From: SZUA-448 sp964602475
GTDB lineage: Bacteria > Bacillota > Clostridia > Lachnospirales > Lachnospiraceae
Assembly (NCBI GenBank): GCA_964602475.1
Contig: CAZRRN010000008.1
Span: 3,003 to 67,002, forward strand
Reading direction: 5' to 3'
DNA: 64,000 bases
The translations under genes were made by a program, and so were the position numbers. The notes beneath the pieces are model-generated. The model did not search any database and was not told the origin of the DNA. It saw nothing but the letters and a program-made list of their open reading frames with translations. Positions 52,699 to 62,447 of the stretch are shown piece by piece; the first letter of the stretch is position 1; each line of letters begins with the position of its first letter.

Positions 52699-54579
52699 TT
52701 ATTTTCCTTTTACATAGCGGAATGTAATGCTGAAGGTCTCAATATTACCGAGTGTTGCAGGATCAAGTACTGTCGGAGTAAGACCCATCAGAACTCCTCC
52801 TTCGATACGGGCATTGTCAGGAATCGCAGTAACCCATTGGTTATAGAGATTCGTACGTGTAACGATACCGTCGTCACTGCCGGTATAAGCACGGCCGTTC
52901 ATGGTTACCGGTTCACCGTTTATCAGAATTTCCTGAATGGAAATGCAGTATCCCGGATATAGAAGTTCCCCGTTCTGAATTGCCAAAGCGCAGAATACAG
53001 TGCTATTTGCATAGCCGCCTGCAATTCCTGTGAAATCAAGTGCGACCGTGTAGGTGCCGGCGCCGGTGATTTCAACATCCGTTGCTGTAATACCTGCCGT
53101 CTTAGACGAAGGAGCATAGGGCTCGCCTACGCTGTACATCGTGTTCCAGTCACTGCTGTTAAACATAATCCAGGCAATTGCCTTATCATCCGGACATGCT
53201 GGTGGATCGACCGCTGCTTCGGTTGCGGCTTCGATTGCTGTTTTTGCATTTGCTGCAATTTCTTCTGCGGTAAGAGGGGATTGTGCGGTATAGCTCCGAT
53301 CCGCAAAAAGGTCAGTCAGCTCATCATCTATGAATGCAAGGTTTTTACGGATAAACAGGGAGCTGCAGTCCCAAAGCATCGGGCAATATCCGTAAAGGTC
53401 ACAGTTATTTAAGAAATTGGTAAAATATTCAATCGTATCATCTTTCATACCACCGTCGGAAGCCGGAATAACCGAATACTCACCGATCACGATGCCATAG
53501 CCTTGTTCTGTAAACTTTGTCATCTTTTTCAAAAGGCTGTTTTGCTTCTCGTAATCGGAAGAACTGCCCCAGTTGGCAAGACTTGTGTTAATGCAGTATC
53601 CTGAGGGCTCATAAAAATGAACGGAGAGAAGCAGATGGGCAGCCTCATCCTCCGGCATCTGAAAACGATCATCACAGGTACTGCTGATATCTGTACCAAA
53701 ACCGGCAACCAGCAGGAAACGCTGTTCGTTATTGCCACCAGTACTACGTACAATATTGACAAAGGTCTGATTCAGAAGATTGGTTACTTCGTAGCATTCA
53801 TCTGCAGAAAGTGTTCCTGAGTCCGGAGCAAAATCAGTATCGTTCAGACGATAGCCAAGTTCCTCGTTTCCGCATTCAAAAATCAGATAGTCCGAATATT
53901 CTTTATAGCGTTCAGCGATTTGTGTCCACATGGAAGTAAAATGCTCCATTGCTGATTCCCGTACAGACTCGGTTGCGGAACCAAATCTTCCCCACCAGCC
54001 GCCGTCCCAATGATCGTTGACAACAACATACATGTCTTCATTAATAGCGTAGTTGATAATCTCTTCAACGCGGTCAAGATATGCAGTATTAATTGTATAA
54101 TCACCATTTTCAAAGTCCATCATATTCGTCCAGGCCACTGGAATACGAAGGGAATCAAAGCCGGCAGCTTTTAGTGCAGAAATGATTTCCTGTGTGGTCT
54201 CCGGCTGCCCCCAGAATGTTTCATACTGGGAGACATCTGCCTTGATGCCAAGGGAGCTGCGCCCGTATGCTTCCATTGTATTTCCGAGATTAGTACCATT
54301 TCCCATGAGGGTTACAAGCTCAAGTGAAGTAAGATCACTGCGCATATAACCGGAATCGTTGGTGTAAACACCATTTACCGAAAAATGTTCATATTTTCCC
54401 GGAACAGCATCTGCACTTTCTGTCGGCGTAGGTACCAAGGATGTAGGATTAGCTGTATCCGTCGGTGCTGTGGTTACGGTCGGTCCGGCAGTCGGTGTCG
54501 GCGAAGCGGGGCTGCTTCCGCAGGCGGTAAGTGAAAGAATCATTGTAAGTGTTAAAATTACTGATAATATTTTTTTCAT
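52699..54579 (-). CDS. GH5-family endoglucanase-like lipoprotein
   Basis: The 626-residue lipoprotein has lipobox SLTAC (Cys20), a Pro/Thr linker to residue 60, and a GH5 catalytic domain (about 75-430). MGNGTNLGNTMEAYG, RIPVAW, the acid/base Glu239 in FECGNEELG, HFYEPS and the nucleophile Glu367 in VIGEYS are visible. A C-terminal beta-rich module of about 160 residues could bind carbohydrate. It probably cleaves beta-1,4-glucans such as cellulose, xyloglucan or mixed-linkage glucan. The minus-strand ATG at 54579 follows GAGGAGGAG; the frame is open six codons upstream only because that site itself reads as codons. Confidence 0.9.
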   Translation of the reverse strand: MKKILSVILTLTMILSLTACGSSPASPTPTAGPTVTTAPTDTANPTSLVPTPTESADAVPGKYEHFSVNGVYTNDSGYMRSDLTSLELVTLMGNGTNLGNTMEAYGRSSLGIKADVSQYETFWGQPETTQEIISALKAAGFDSLRIPVAWTNMMDFENGDYTINTAYLDRVEEIINYAINEDMYVVVNDHWDGGWWGRFGSATESVRESAMEHFTSMWTQIAERYKEYSDYLIFECGNEELGYRLNDTDFAPDSGTLSADECYEVTNLLNQTFVNIVRSTGGNNEQRFLLVAGFGTDISSTCDDRFQMPEDEAAHLLLSVHFYEPSGYCINTSLANWGSSSDYEKQNSLLKKMTKFTEQGYGIVIGEYSVIPASDGGMKDDTIEYFTNFLNNCDLYGYCPMLWDCSSLFIRKNLAFIDDELTDLFADRSYTAQSPLTAEEIAANAKTAIEAATEAAVDPPACPDDKAIAWIMFNSSDWNTMYSVGEPYAPSSKTAGITATDVEITGAGTYTVALDFTGIAGGYANSTVFCALAIQNGELLYPGYCISIQEILINGEPVTMNGRAYTGSDDGIVTRTNLYNQWVTAIPDNARIEGGVLMGLTPTVLDPATLGNIETFSITFRYVKGK

Positions 54580-54602
54580 AATACTCCTCCTCATCATTTT
54601 AT

Positions 54603-54631
54603 ATTATAGAAGCAGAAATTTTTCTTGTCCA
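54603..54631 (-). promoter_or_regulatory. promoter of the GH5 gene
   Basis: On the minus strand, TGGACA (54631-54626) and TATAAT (54608-54603) are 17 bp apart, only about 24 bp before the start codon. Confidence 0.75.
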
Positions 54632-54688
54632 TTTGATTAGTAGTGGTAAATCACCGCAAGAAATAGAGAATCTGCTGCCTGATACTCG

Positions 54689-54717
54689 TTGACGAACAAA
54701 ATTATTACGGATATAAT
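54689..54717 (+). promoter_or_regulatory. promoter of the second MATE gene
   Basis: TTGACG at 54689-54694 and TATAAT at 54712-54717 are 17 bp apart. Confidence 0.82.
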
Positions 54718-54788
54718 TTATTGCATGTTAGCCATATTTATTAGGCACCCGTCAGGATTATGAGAAATCGAAGAAATGAGATAACGTT

Positions 54789-56138
54789 ATGCAGGATAAC
54801 AATCAGCAGTTTAAGAAAATGATCGAAACCCCAATTCCAAAGCTCGTTATTGCGCTTGGAATTCCGACTACTATCAGCATGCTTGTGACGAACATCTACA
54901 ATATGGCAGATGCTTTTTTTGTGGGACATCTGGGAACCAGTGCAAGTGGTGCAACCGGAGTGGCGCTTGGGTATATGGCAATTCTCCAGGCGTTCGGATT
55001 TATGTTCGGTCAGGGTGCAGGCAGTTTGATTTCAAGAAAGCTTGGGCAGAAGGACACAAAATCGGCAGGGATTTATGCTTCCATCAGTTTTATTTCAGCG
55101 TTACTCACCGGCTGTGTGATTGCCGGTTTCAGTATGCTTTTTATTGACCAGCTGATTTTGGTACTTGGAAGTACAGACACCATTCTGATCTATGCAAAGG
55201 ATTATCTTTTCTATATTATTCTTGCTGCTCCGTTTATTATCAGCAGCTTTGTGATGAACAACATATTGCGTTTTGAAGGAAAAGCCTCGCTTGCAATGGT
55301 TGGTCTTGTCTCCGGTGCAGTTCTGAATATCCTTGCGGATCCGATTCTGATCTTTATCTTTGACATGGGGATTGCCGGAGCCGGTCTTGCAACGGCATTA
55401 TCACAATTCGTCAGTTTTTGTATTCTTCTCTGTATATTTCTGTGTGGAAAGACACAGAGTAAGCTGCAGTTCTCTTATATGAAACCAAACTTAAGCAGAT
55501 TTTGGGAAATTGTCAGTACCGGTTTTCCAAGTATGCTACGGCAGGGACTAAACAGTATTTCCACCATGCTTCTTAACCGCTGCGCAGCTCCGTATGGAGA
55601 TGCTGCAATAGCCGCTATGAGTATTGCAGGAAGGGTTAATTTCTTTTTCTTTGCAATCGGACTTGGAATGGGACAGGGCTTTCAGCCGGTCTGCGGATAC
55701 AATTACGGAGCGGGAAAATACAGCCGGGTTCGAAAAGCGTTTCGTTTTACCTTGATTCTTGCCGAGATTTCGCTTGGAGTACTTGGTACAGTTGGATTCC
55801 TCTTCGCTCCCATAATCGTAAGCTGGTTCCGTAACGATCCGGCAGTCATTGAAGTCGGAAAAAATGCACTTCGATTTATGTGTGTTGCGCTTTTATTTCA
55901 ACCACTCAATGTCATGAGTAATATGACCTTTCAAAGCTGCGGTCACAGGCTGAATGCTTCCATTACTTCGGTTCTGCGGAGTGGTCTTTACTTTATACCG
56001 GTATTATTGATATTATCAGGGATATTTGGTGTACTCGGAATTGAAATGGCTCAGGCAGCAGCGGATATGCTGGCATTTGTCACAACGCTGCCAATGATAT
56101 TGTGGTTCTTTCGCAAGATGCCGGAAGACAGAGAGTGA
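54789..56138 (+). CDS. MATE-family efflux transporter
   Basis: The 449-residue protein has twelve membrane helices. IPKLVIALGIPTTISMLVTN starts the first half, and MLRQGLNSISTMLLNRCA starts the second; the Asn-Tyr phrase QPVCGYNYGAGKYSRVRKAF is typical of the family. It is unlike the minus-strand MATE gene in detail and is probably a separate drug or metabolite exporter. It has its own promoter but only a weak ribosome binding site (GAAATGAG). Confidence 0.92.
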   Translation: MQDNNQQFKKMIETPIPKLVIALGIPTTISMLVTNIYNMADAFFVGHLGTSASGATGVALGYMAILQAFGFMFGQGAGSLISRKLGQKDTKSAGIYASISFISALLTGCVIAGFSMLFIDQLILVLGSTDTILIYAKDYLFYIILAAPFIISSFVMNNILRFEGKASLAMVGLVSGAVLNILADPILIFIFDMGIAGAGLATALSQFVSFCILLCIFLCGKTQSKLQFSYMKPNLSRFWEIVSTGFPSMLRQGLNSISTMLLNRCAAPYGDAAIAAMSIAGRVNFFFFAIGLGMGQGFQPVCGYNYGAGKYSRVRKAFRFTLILAEISLGVLGTVGFLFAPIIVSWFRNDPAVIEVGKNALRFMCVALLFQPLNVMSNMTFQSCGHRLNASITSVLRSGLYFIPVLLILSGIFGVLGIEMAQAAADMLAFVTTLPMILWFFRKMPEDRE

Positions 56139-56190
56139 AAATAAGATAACAATGGCATTTCACAATGATATGGCTATTAAAAGCACTTTT

Positions 56191-56217
56191 AAAGAGTGTT
56201 AAGGCACTTTTTTTGAG
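56191..56217 (+). terminator. terminator after the second MATE gene
   Basis: AAGGCACT (56191-56198) pairs with AGTGCTTT (56206-56213) and runs into T residues. A related hairpin-forming AGCACTTTT/GAGTGTT lies just before it at 56181-56190. Confidence 0.65.
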
Positions 56218-56240
56218 TGCTTTTTTGATATAATAAGTGG

Positions 56241-56269
56241 TTGCAGAAACCGGATAGAATCGGTATAAT
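56241..56269 (+). promoter_or_regulatory. promoter of the rfbD gene
   Basis: TTGCAG at 56241-56246 and TATAAT at 56264-56269 are 17 bp apart. Confidence 0.7.
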
Positions 56270-56322
56270 TTATCTCTAAGGTTGTGAATCGGAGTCAAAT
56301 ATAAATCCAGATGGAGGCGGGA

Positions 56323-57174
56323 ATGAAGATATTAGTTATAGGAGCCAGCGGGCAGTTGGGATATGATGTTGTAAAACAGCTTGAAGCGCTCGGGCATACT
56401 GTCATCGGGACGAATAGTAAAGACATGGATATCACAAAGGAAGAGACGGTTAACAAATACATTACAGATTCCTGCGTAGATGCAGTGATTCACTGTGCAG
56501 CCTATACTGCCGTTGATGCAGCGGAGGATAATGAAGAAATCTGCCGGAGAGTGAATTCAAAGGGAACGGAGTATATTGCAAAGATCTGCGGCAAACTTAA
56601 TATACGTCTGCTTTATATCAGTACGGACTATGTCTTTAGCGGAGACGGAGATAAGCCTTGGAAAACGGACGATATACGAATGCCCGTGAATTTTTACGGA
56701 CAGTCAAAATACGAGGGCGAGCTTGCAGTTGAGCACTTTGCACAGAAGTACTATATTGTACGGACATCCTGGGCATTTGGAATAAACGGAAATAATTTTA
56801 TCAATACAATGCTCGAACTTGCCAAAAAAGGAAGCAGGGTTACTGTTGTAAACGATCAGATCGGTTCTCCGACCTATACAAAGGATTTGGCTGTGCTTCT
56901 TGCGGAAATGATAGTTAGTGATCGTTATGGCATATATCATGTGACAAATGAAGGAATCTGCAGCTGGTTTGAATTTGCATGTGAGATATTTCGACAAGCA
57001 GGCAGAAAAATGCAGGTTGTTCCAGTGAAAAGTGAAGCATACCCTTCTAGAGCAAGACGCCCGCTTAACAGCCGGATGGATAACAGTAAACTTGAAGAGA
57101 ACGGATTTCACAGGCTACCGGCATGGCAGGATGCACTTGGAAGATACCTGAAGGAAATATCGGAAGTACAGTAA
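56323..57174 (+). CDS. rfbD: dTDP-4-dehydrorhamnose reductase
   Basis: The 283-residue short-chain dehydrogenase makes dTDP-L-rhamnose, the last step of the pathway. It has the NADPH loop GASGQLGYDV, the AAYTAVDAAE segment, STDYVFSG and catalytic Tyr-Lys in YGQSKYEGE. GGAGG at 56313-56317 fixes ATG at 56323. The epimerase RfbC is encoded 115 bp downstream after small tandem repeats. RfbA and RfbB are not in the window. Confidence 0.94.
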   Translation: MKILVIGASGQLGYDVVKQLEALGHTVIGTNSKDMDITKEETVNKYITDSCVDAVIHCAAYTAVDAAEDNEEICRRVNSKGTEYIAKICGKLNIRLLYISTDYVFSGDGDKPWKTDDIRMPVNFYGQSKYEGELAVEHFAQKYYIVRTSWAFGINGNNFINTMLELAKKGSRVTVVNDQIGSPTYTKDLAVLLAEMIVSDRYGIYHVTNEGICSWFEFACEIFRQAGRKMQVVPVKSEAYPSRARRPLNSRMDNSKLEENGFHRLPAWQDALGRYLKEISEVQ

Positions 57175-57180
57175 GCATGA

Positions 57181-57250
57181 GAACTGACGCATTGAACACA
57201 GAAGAACAGACGTATTGAATACAGGAGAACAGACGTATTGAATGCTGGAG
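57181..57250 (+). repeat. three imperfect 23-24 bp tandem repeats between rfbD and rfbC
   Basis: GAACTGACGCATTGAACACA, GAACAGACGTATTGAATACA and GAACAGACGTATTGAATGCT begin successive units. The second and third share a 17-bp identical core, GAACAGACGTATTGAAT. Confidence 0.85.
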
Positions 57251-57289
57251 CTCGAAAATACTGAAATATTACAGAAAGAGGAAGAGAAT

Positions 57290-57838
57290 ATGGGAAGAAT
57301 CAAGGTTACCGGATGTGAGATTGAAGGTTTATGTGTTATTGAACCGGAAGTGAGAGGCGATGCCCGCGGTTACTTTACAGAGACTTATAATTACAGAGAT
57401 ATGGCGGCGGAAGGATTGGATATGAACTTTGTACAGGACAACCAGTCGATGTCGACAAAGGGAGTTCTTCGCGGGTTACATTTTCAGATTGAACACCCGC
57501 AGGGAAAGCTTGTCAGAGTTATACGGGGAAGCGTTTTTGATGCAGCTGTCGATTTGCGCGCCGGCTCTGCAACATACGGGAAGTGGTTTGGAGTTGAACT
57601 CTCAGAATTAAATAAAAAGCAGTTTTATGTTCCGAAGGGCTTTGCACACGGATTCCTTGTACTGTCAGATGTTGCGGAATTCTGCTATAAGTGTACGGAC
57701 TATTATCATCCGGGAGACGAAGGCGGAATTATGTGGAACGACCCGGCGATTAACGTACAGTGGCCTCTCGACGCAGGGCAGCAGCCTATCTTAAGCGACA
57801 GGGATCAACGATGGCCGGGGTTCAAGCTCAATATCTGA
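57290..57838 (+). CDS. rfbC: dTDP-4-dehydrorhamnose 3,5-epimerase
   Basis: The 182-residue cupin epimerase carries RGDARGYFTETYN, the catalytic His in VLRGLHFQ, the Asp/Tyr region and FYVPKGFAHGFLVLSD. It converts dTDP-4-keto-6-deoxyglucose to the L-lyxo form before RfbD acts. ATG at 57290 is chosen because AGAGGAAGAG precedes it; the frame is open to 57242 without homology. It is the end of a two-gene operon closed by the terminator at 57958. Confidence 0.94.
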   Translation: MGRIKVTGCEIEGLCVIEPEVRGDARGYFTETYNYRDMAAEGLDMNFVQDNQSMSTKGVLRGLHFQIEHPQGKLVRVIRGSVFDAAVDLRAGSATYGKWFGVELSELNKKQFYVPKGFAHGFLVLSDVAEFCYKCTDYYHPGDEGGIMWNDPAINVQWPLDAGQQPILSDRDQRWPGFKLNI

Positions 57839-57957
57839 TTATATCATTAAGTGCTTAATATCGAAAATGTATCAGTCTGACGCATTAGAAGAATAAAAGA
57901 ACAACAATTAAGGACAACAATAAAACAACAGTGTAAGAACAACAACGATAAATAACC

Positions 57958-57999
57958 AAAAAAGAACAGTGCTTTGGATTACAAGCACTGTTCTTTTTT
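57958..57999. terminator. bidirectional terminator between rfbC and nifJ
   Basis: A 17-bp perfect stem has core GAACAGTGCTT/AAGCACTGTTC (57964-57974/57983-57993), with six A and six T residues outside. It serves both convergent genes. Confidence 0.95.
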
Positions 58000-58020
58000 A
58001 TAGAGTCATGTGTGAATGAA

Positions 58021-61000
58021 TTACTCAGCCAGCTTAACGAGCTTCTGATACTTGTCAGCGGCATCCTTTGCTGCTTTGTCAAACAGCATCTTCGCACGTT
58101 CCGGATTGGTTCTTGAAAGACGATTGTAACGAACCTCGCTCTGAATGAATTCCTGATAATCTGCAGTCGGAGCCTTGGAATCCAACTGGAACGGATTCTG
58201 ACCTTCCGCAGTGCGTCTCGGATCGAAACGGAACAGGTGCCAGTAACCCGCGGTTACTGCGCGCTTTTCTTCAGTCTGAGCCATGCTCATACCACCCTTG
58301 ATTCCGTGGTTGATACAAGGTGCATAAGCAATAACAAGGGAAGGACCCGGATAGCTTTCTGCTTCTACAAGAGCCTTAACACATTGGTTATAATCAGCAC
58401 CCTGTGCAATCTGCGCAACGTATACATAACCATAGCTCATAGCAATTCCTGCAAGATCCTTCTTCTTAACTTCCTTACCAGCAGCTGCAAACTGTGCGAT
58501 TGCACCGGTAGGTGTTGCTTTGGAGGACTGACCGCCGGTATTCGAGTAAACCTCGGTATCAAATACAAGTACATTAACATCCTGTGCACTTGCTAGGACA
58601 TGGTCAACACCACCAAAACCGATATCATATGCCCAGCCGTCACCACCGAAGATCCACTGTGATTTCTTGCTGAGGTAATCCTGGTTGTCCAGAATATTCT
58701 GTCTGTCAGCATTGTCGCAGCCACATGCCTTCAAAGCTGCAAGCAGCTTTTTGGAAGCCGGAGCGTTGAGTGTTGAGGAATCCTTGGTAGCAAGGAAGTC
58801 TGCAATTGCTGATTTCACATCATCCTTCTCGGCAACTTCTGCAAGAGCTTCAACGGAGGAGATCAGACGTCCTCTCAGTGCTCTGGTTGCAAGATTCATA
58901 CCGAAGCCGAACTCTGCATTGTCTTCAAATAAAGAGTTTGCCCAAGCCGGACCTTTGCCCTCTTTGTTCACCGTGTAAGGTGTAGAAGGAGAGGAACCGC
59001 CCCAGATTGAGGAACATCCGGTTGCATTAGCAATGAACATGCGGTCACCGAACAGCTGGGTAACAAGCTTTGCATAAGGAGTCTCGCCGCAGCCTGCGCA
59101 TGCGCCGGAGAACTCAAGCAACGGCTGCTTGAACTGACTTCCCTTCGGGGTGATTTCTTTGAATTTTTCAAGAACCTCGGCAGGAGTTTCAAGCGAAACA
59201 CCGTAATCAAACAGTTTCTGAGCATCCAGAGTATCTTCCAGAGACTTCATGGAAAGAGCCTTGGTACCCTTAACCTCAGGACATACATTAACACAGGAAC
59301 CGCATCCGGTACAGTCAAGTACAGAAATGCTGACTGCAAATTTCTTGCCTTCTACACCCTTCATGTCTATTACAGTTCCGGGAGCCTTTGCTGCAGCTGC
59401 AGCGTCCATGGCAACCGGACGAATACATGCATGAGGACATACGAAGGAGCAGAGATTACACTGCAGGCAGGCATCGGGATTCCATGTCGGAACATCGATT
59501 GCTACGCCACGCTTCTCATAAGCAGCGGTGCCAAGCGGAACAGTACCGTCTGCGTGATCAAGAAATGCAGAAACAGGAAGTGCATTGCCGTCCTGCATGT
59601 TGATGGAATTCTGGATTCCGTTGACATACTTAAGAACGTCTTTGGTTCCTTCGGTAAATTTAGTTGTAAGAACTTCATCTGTTGCATTAGCCCAGGAAGC
59701 AGGAATCTTGATTTCGGTAATACCGTCGATTCCGCGGTCGATTGCGGTGTGGTTCATCTTTACGACATCATCGCCCTTCTTGGAATAAGAAGCGGTTGCA
59801 GCAGCTTTCATGTAACCGACTGCTTCTTCTGTCGGGATGATGTTGGCAAGCTTAAAGAAAGCAGCCTGAAGAATTGTATTAATACGTCCGCCCAAACCAA
59901 CTTCCTTACCAATCTTTATGCCATCGATGGTGTAGAACTTAATATTGTGCTCAGCCATATAACGCTTAACCTGACCGGGAAGATGCTTCTCAATCTCATC
60001 CATATCCCAGCTGCAGTTCAAAAGGAAGCTTCCGCCGTCCTTCAAATCCTGAACCATATTGTACTTGCGGATATATGCAGGCATGTGGCAGGCAACGAAA
60101 TCAGCTTTATTAATCAGATAAGTCGACTTAATCGGCTTCTTTCCGAAACGAAGATGTGAAATAGTAACACCGCCGGATTTTTTGGAGTCATAATCAAAGT
60201 ATGCCTGTGCATACATATCGGTATGGTCACCAATGATCTTGATGGAGTTCTTGTTCGCGCCTACAGTACCGTCAGCACCAAGTCCCCAGAATTTACAGGA
60301 AGTGGTTCCTTCCGGAGAAGTAACCGGGTTCTCGGTACGTGCGAGTGACATATTGGTTACATCATCTACGATGCCGATGGTAAAATGTTTCTTCTCAGAA
60401 TTGTTGTATACTGCAATGATGTCAGCAGGAACGGTATCCTTGGAACCAAGACCGTAACGTCCGCTGAATACAGGAATGTTGGTGAACTTGGAATCCTTGA
60501 GTGCTGCAACAACATCAAGATACAGAGGCTCGCCGAGTGCACCGGGCTCTTTCGTTCTGTCAAGAACGGAAATCTGCTTAACACTTGCAGGAAGAGCATC
60601 GATTAAATGCTTTGCGGAGAAAGGACGATACAGACGAACCTTAACAACACCGTATTTTCCACCCTTTGCATTGAGGTAGTCAATGGTCTCTTCAATGGTA
60701 TCACATACGGAACCCATTGCGATAATTACATGCTCGGCATCTGCTGCACCGTAGTAGTTGAAAAGCTTATAATCGGTACCGATTTTTGCATTGACCTTGT
60801 CCATATAGGACTGAGCAAGCTCGGGAACAGCATCATAGTAGCCATTTGAAGCTTCTCTTGCCTGGAAGAATACATCCGGGTTCTGAGCAGTACCACGTTG
60901 TACCGGATGCTCCGGATTCAGTGCTCTTGCGCGGAATTCTTTTATTGCGTTCATGTCGACCATTTCTGCAAGGTCAGCATAATCCCAGATCTGAATCTTC

Positions 61001-61542
61001 TGGATTTCGTGTGAAGTACGGAAACCGTCAAAGAAATGCATAAACGGTACACGACCTTCGATTGCAGTCAGATGAGCAACTGCACCAAGATCCATGGTCT
61101 CCTGTACGTTACCGGAACAAAGCATTGCAAATCCGGTCTGACGGCAGGCATAGATATCGGAATGATCTCCGAAAATGGAAAGTGCATGGCTTGCAACTGC
61201 ACGAGCGGTAACATTGATTACGCCCGGAAGAAGTTCACCTGCAATCTTGTACATATTCGGAATCATCAGTAACAGACCCTGAGAAGCAGTATAGGTTGCA
61301 CCAAGTGCACCGGCTTGCAGAGCACCGTGTAAAGCACCTGCTGCACCGCCCTCAGACTGCATCTCGGACAGAACTACTTCATGCCCGAAGATATTCTTTC
61401 TTCCTTCGGTAGCCCAGGTATCAGTGTAATCAGCCATCGGCGAGGAAGGGGTGATGGGGTAAATCGCAGCAACATCAGTAAACGCATATGACACGTGTGC
61501 TGCAGCGGTATTACCGTCCATGGTTTTCATTTTTCTTGCCAT
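58021..61542 (-). CDS. nifJ: pyruvate:ferredoxin (flavodoxin) oxidoreductase
   Basis: The 1173-residue single-chain enzyme oxidises pyruvate to acetyl-CoA and CO2 and reduces ferredoxin. In order it has the TPP-pyrimidine domain (AYPITPSSPMADYTD-like start), the CoA-related domain, the gamma domain, a two-cluster ferredoxin domain (CLQCNLCSFVCPHAC and CTGCGSCVNVCP), and the TPP pyrophosphate domain (CAGCGETPY, GDGWAYDIGFGG, NTGGQ). The length is standard. The minus-strand AAGGAGG site lies just before ATG 61542. It is monocistronic and central to fermentation. Confidence 0.97.
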   Translation of the reverse strand: MARKMKTMDGNTAAAHVSYAFTDVAAIYPITPSSPMADYTDTWATEGRKNIFGHEVVLSEMQSEGGAAGALHGALQAGALGATYTASQGLLLMIPNMYKIAGELLPGVINVTARAVASHALSIFGDHSDIYACRQTGFAMLCSGNVQETMDLGAVAHLTAIEGRVPFMHFFDGFRTSHEIQKIQIWDYADLAEMVDMNAIKEFRARALNPEHPVQRGTAQNPDVFFQAREASNGYYDAVPELAQSYMDKVNAKIGTDYKLFNYYGAADAEHVIIAMGSVCDTIEETIDYLNAKGGKYGVVKVRLYRPFSAKHLIDALPASVKQISVLDRTKEPGALGEPLYLDVVAALKDSKFTNIPVFSGRYGLGSKDTVPADIIAVYNNSEKKHFTIGIVDDVTNMSLARTENPVTSPEGTTSCKFWGLGADGTVGANKNSIKIIGDHTDMYAQAYFDYDSKKSGGVTISHLRFGKKPIKSTYLINKADFVACHMPAYIRKYNMVQDLKDGGSFLLNCSWDMDEIEKHLPGQVKRYMAEHNIKFYTIDGIKIGKEVGLGGRINTILQAAFFKLANIIPTEEAVGYMKAAATASYSKKGDDVVKMNHTAIDRGIDGITEIKIPASWANATDEVLTTKFTEGTKDVLKYVNGIQNSINMQDGNALPVSAFLDHADGTVPLGTAAYEKRGVAIDVPTWNPDACLQCNLCSFVCPHACIRPVAMDAAAAAKAPGTVIDMKGVEGKKFAVSISVLDCTGCGSCVNVCPEVKGTKALSMKSLEDTLDAQKLFDYGVSLETPAEVLEKFKEITPKGSQFKQPLLEFSGACAGCGETPYAKLVTQLFGDRMFIANATGCSSIWGGSSPSTPYTVNKEGKGPAWANSLFEDNAEFGFGMNLATRALRGRLISSVEALAEVAEKDDVKSAIADFLATKDSSTLNAPASKKLLAALKACGCDNADRQNILDNQDYLSKKSQWIFGGDGWAYDIGFGGVDHVLASAQDVNVLVFDTEVYSNTGGQSSKATPTGAIAQFAAAGKEVKKKDLAGIAMSYGYVYVAQIAQGADYNQCVKALVEAESYPGPSLVIAYAPCINHGIKGGMSMAQTEEKRAVTAGYWHLFRFDPRRTAEGQNPFQLDSKAPTADYQEFIQSEVRYNRLSRTNPERAKMLFDKAAKDAADKYQKLVKLAE

Positions 61543-61668
61543 GATATATATCCTCCTTATATGATATGAAAGGTTAGAAAATCATCCGGATTACCGGACT
61601 TCTAAAGATCGGCGGCACAAATATACATAACAGGCATACGAAATAAACTGTCCGCCGGACTAGAGTAT

Positions 61669-61697
61669 AGATTAACACGATTCCACTGATTAGTAAA
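61669..61697 (-). promoter_or_regulatory. likely promoter of nifJ
   Basis: On the minus strand, TTTACT (61697-61692) and TAATCT (61674-61669) are 17 bp apart. The leader would be about 120 bases. Apart from this and the greA promoter, the 302 bp between the two divergent genes show nothing else recognisable. Confidence 0.5.
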
Positions 61698-61748
61698 GAG
61701 TTTTTACAAAATGTACAAAATTTCATATTATAAATAGAAGAGTACCGA

Positions 61749-61777
61749 TTGACAATGAGAAAGTGATAGGCTATAAT
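61749..61777 (+). promoter_or_regulatory. promoter of greA
   Basis: Perfect TTGACA (61749-61754) and TATAAT (61772-61777) are 17 bp apart. Confidence 0.9.
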
Positions 61778-61844
61778 GTCACAAGCAAAGTTTACGCTTA
61801 AGATTTGTATGATATTTTAAGAAGGTAAGGAAGGGTTTAAAAAG

Positions 61845-62330
61845 ATGGCTGAGACAAAAAAGAACATTTTAACGTATGCGGGGTTGAAACAGCTGGAGGA
61901 TGAAATACAGGATCTGAAGGTAAACAAACGTAAGGAAGTTGCGCAGAAAATTAAAGAAGCGCGTGAGCAGGGCGATCTTTCCGAGAACGCCGAATATGAT
62001 GCAGCAAAGGATGAACAGCGTGAGATAGAGTTGCGAATCGAGGAAATCGACAAAATTCTCAAGAATGCGGAGGTTGTTGTTGAGGATGAGGTAGCTGTTG
62101 ATACAATCAGTGTTGGCTGTGTTGTAAAGATCTTTGACAAGGAATACAAGGAAGAGCTGACTTATCAGATTGTCGGTGCAACCGAAGCGAACGCATTGAA
62201 GAATAAAATTTCCAATGAATCACCGGTCGGCCGAGCACTGCTTGGCTGCAAGAAGGGCGATACTGTCGAGGTTGAAACTCCGGCCGGAACAATGAAATAC
62301 AAAATTCTGCAGATTGATAAAATAAGCTGA
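61845..62330 (+). CDS. greA: transcription elongation factor GreA
   Basis: The 161-residue factor rescues backtracked RNA polymerase. The N-terminal coiled coil carries LKVNKRKEVAQKIKEAREQG and the tip acidic pair DLSENAEYDAAKDEQ; the C-terminal domain ends with ESPVGRALLGCKKGDTVEVE. AAGGAAGGG precedes ATG 61845. It is followed by lysS after 117 bp, an arrangement common in Clostridia, and probably shares its transcript. Confidence 0.96.
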   Translation: MAETKKNILTYAGLKQLEDEIQDLKVNKRKEVAQKIKEAREQGDLSENAEYDAAKDEQREIELRIEEIDKILKNAEVVVEDEVAVDTISVGCVVKIFDKEYKEELTYQIVGATEANALKNKISNESPVGRALLGCKKGDTVEVETPAGTMKYKILQIDKIS

Positions 62331-62415
62331 TAAATCAACTACGGATTATCATATAGGTTTATCCGCGTTTACAGACAGAAGGATGTATCTTAAGAAATCA
62401 GAAAAACAGACAGAG

Positions 62416-62430
62416 CAGGCGGTGCCTGCC
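62416..62430 (+). promoter_or_regulatory. small hairpin before the lysS ribosome binding site
   Basis: GCAGGC and GCCTGC flank GGT directly ahead of GGGAGGAG. It may tune translation of lysS. Confidence 0.4.
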
Positions 62431-62447
62431 CGGGAGGAGAAGAGCAA

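Noticed and set aside
59431..60159. A 242-residue plus-strand open frame within nifJ.
   Set aside because: It is antisense to a highly conserved enzyme and has no start signals or family similarity.
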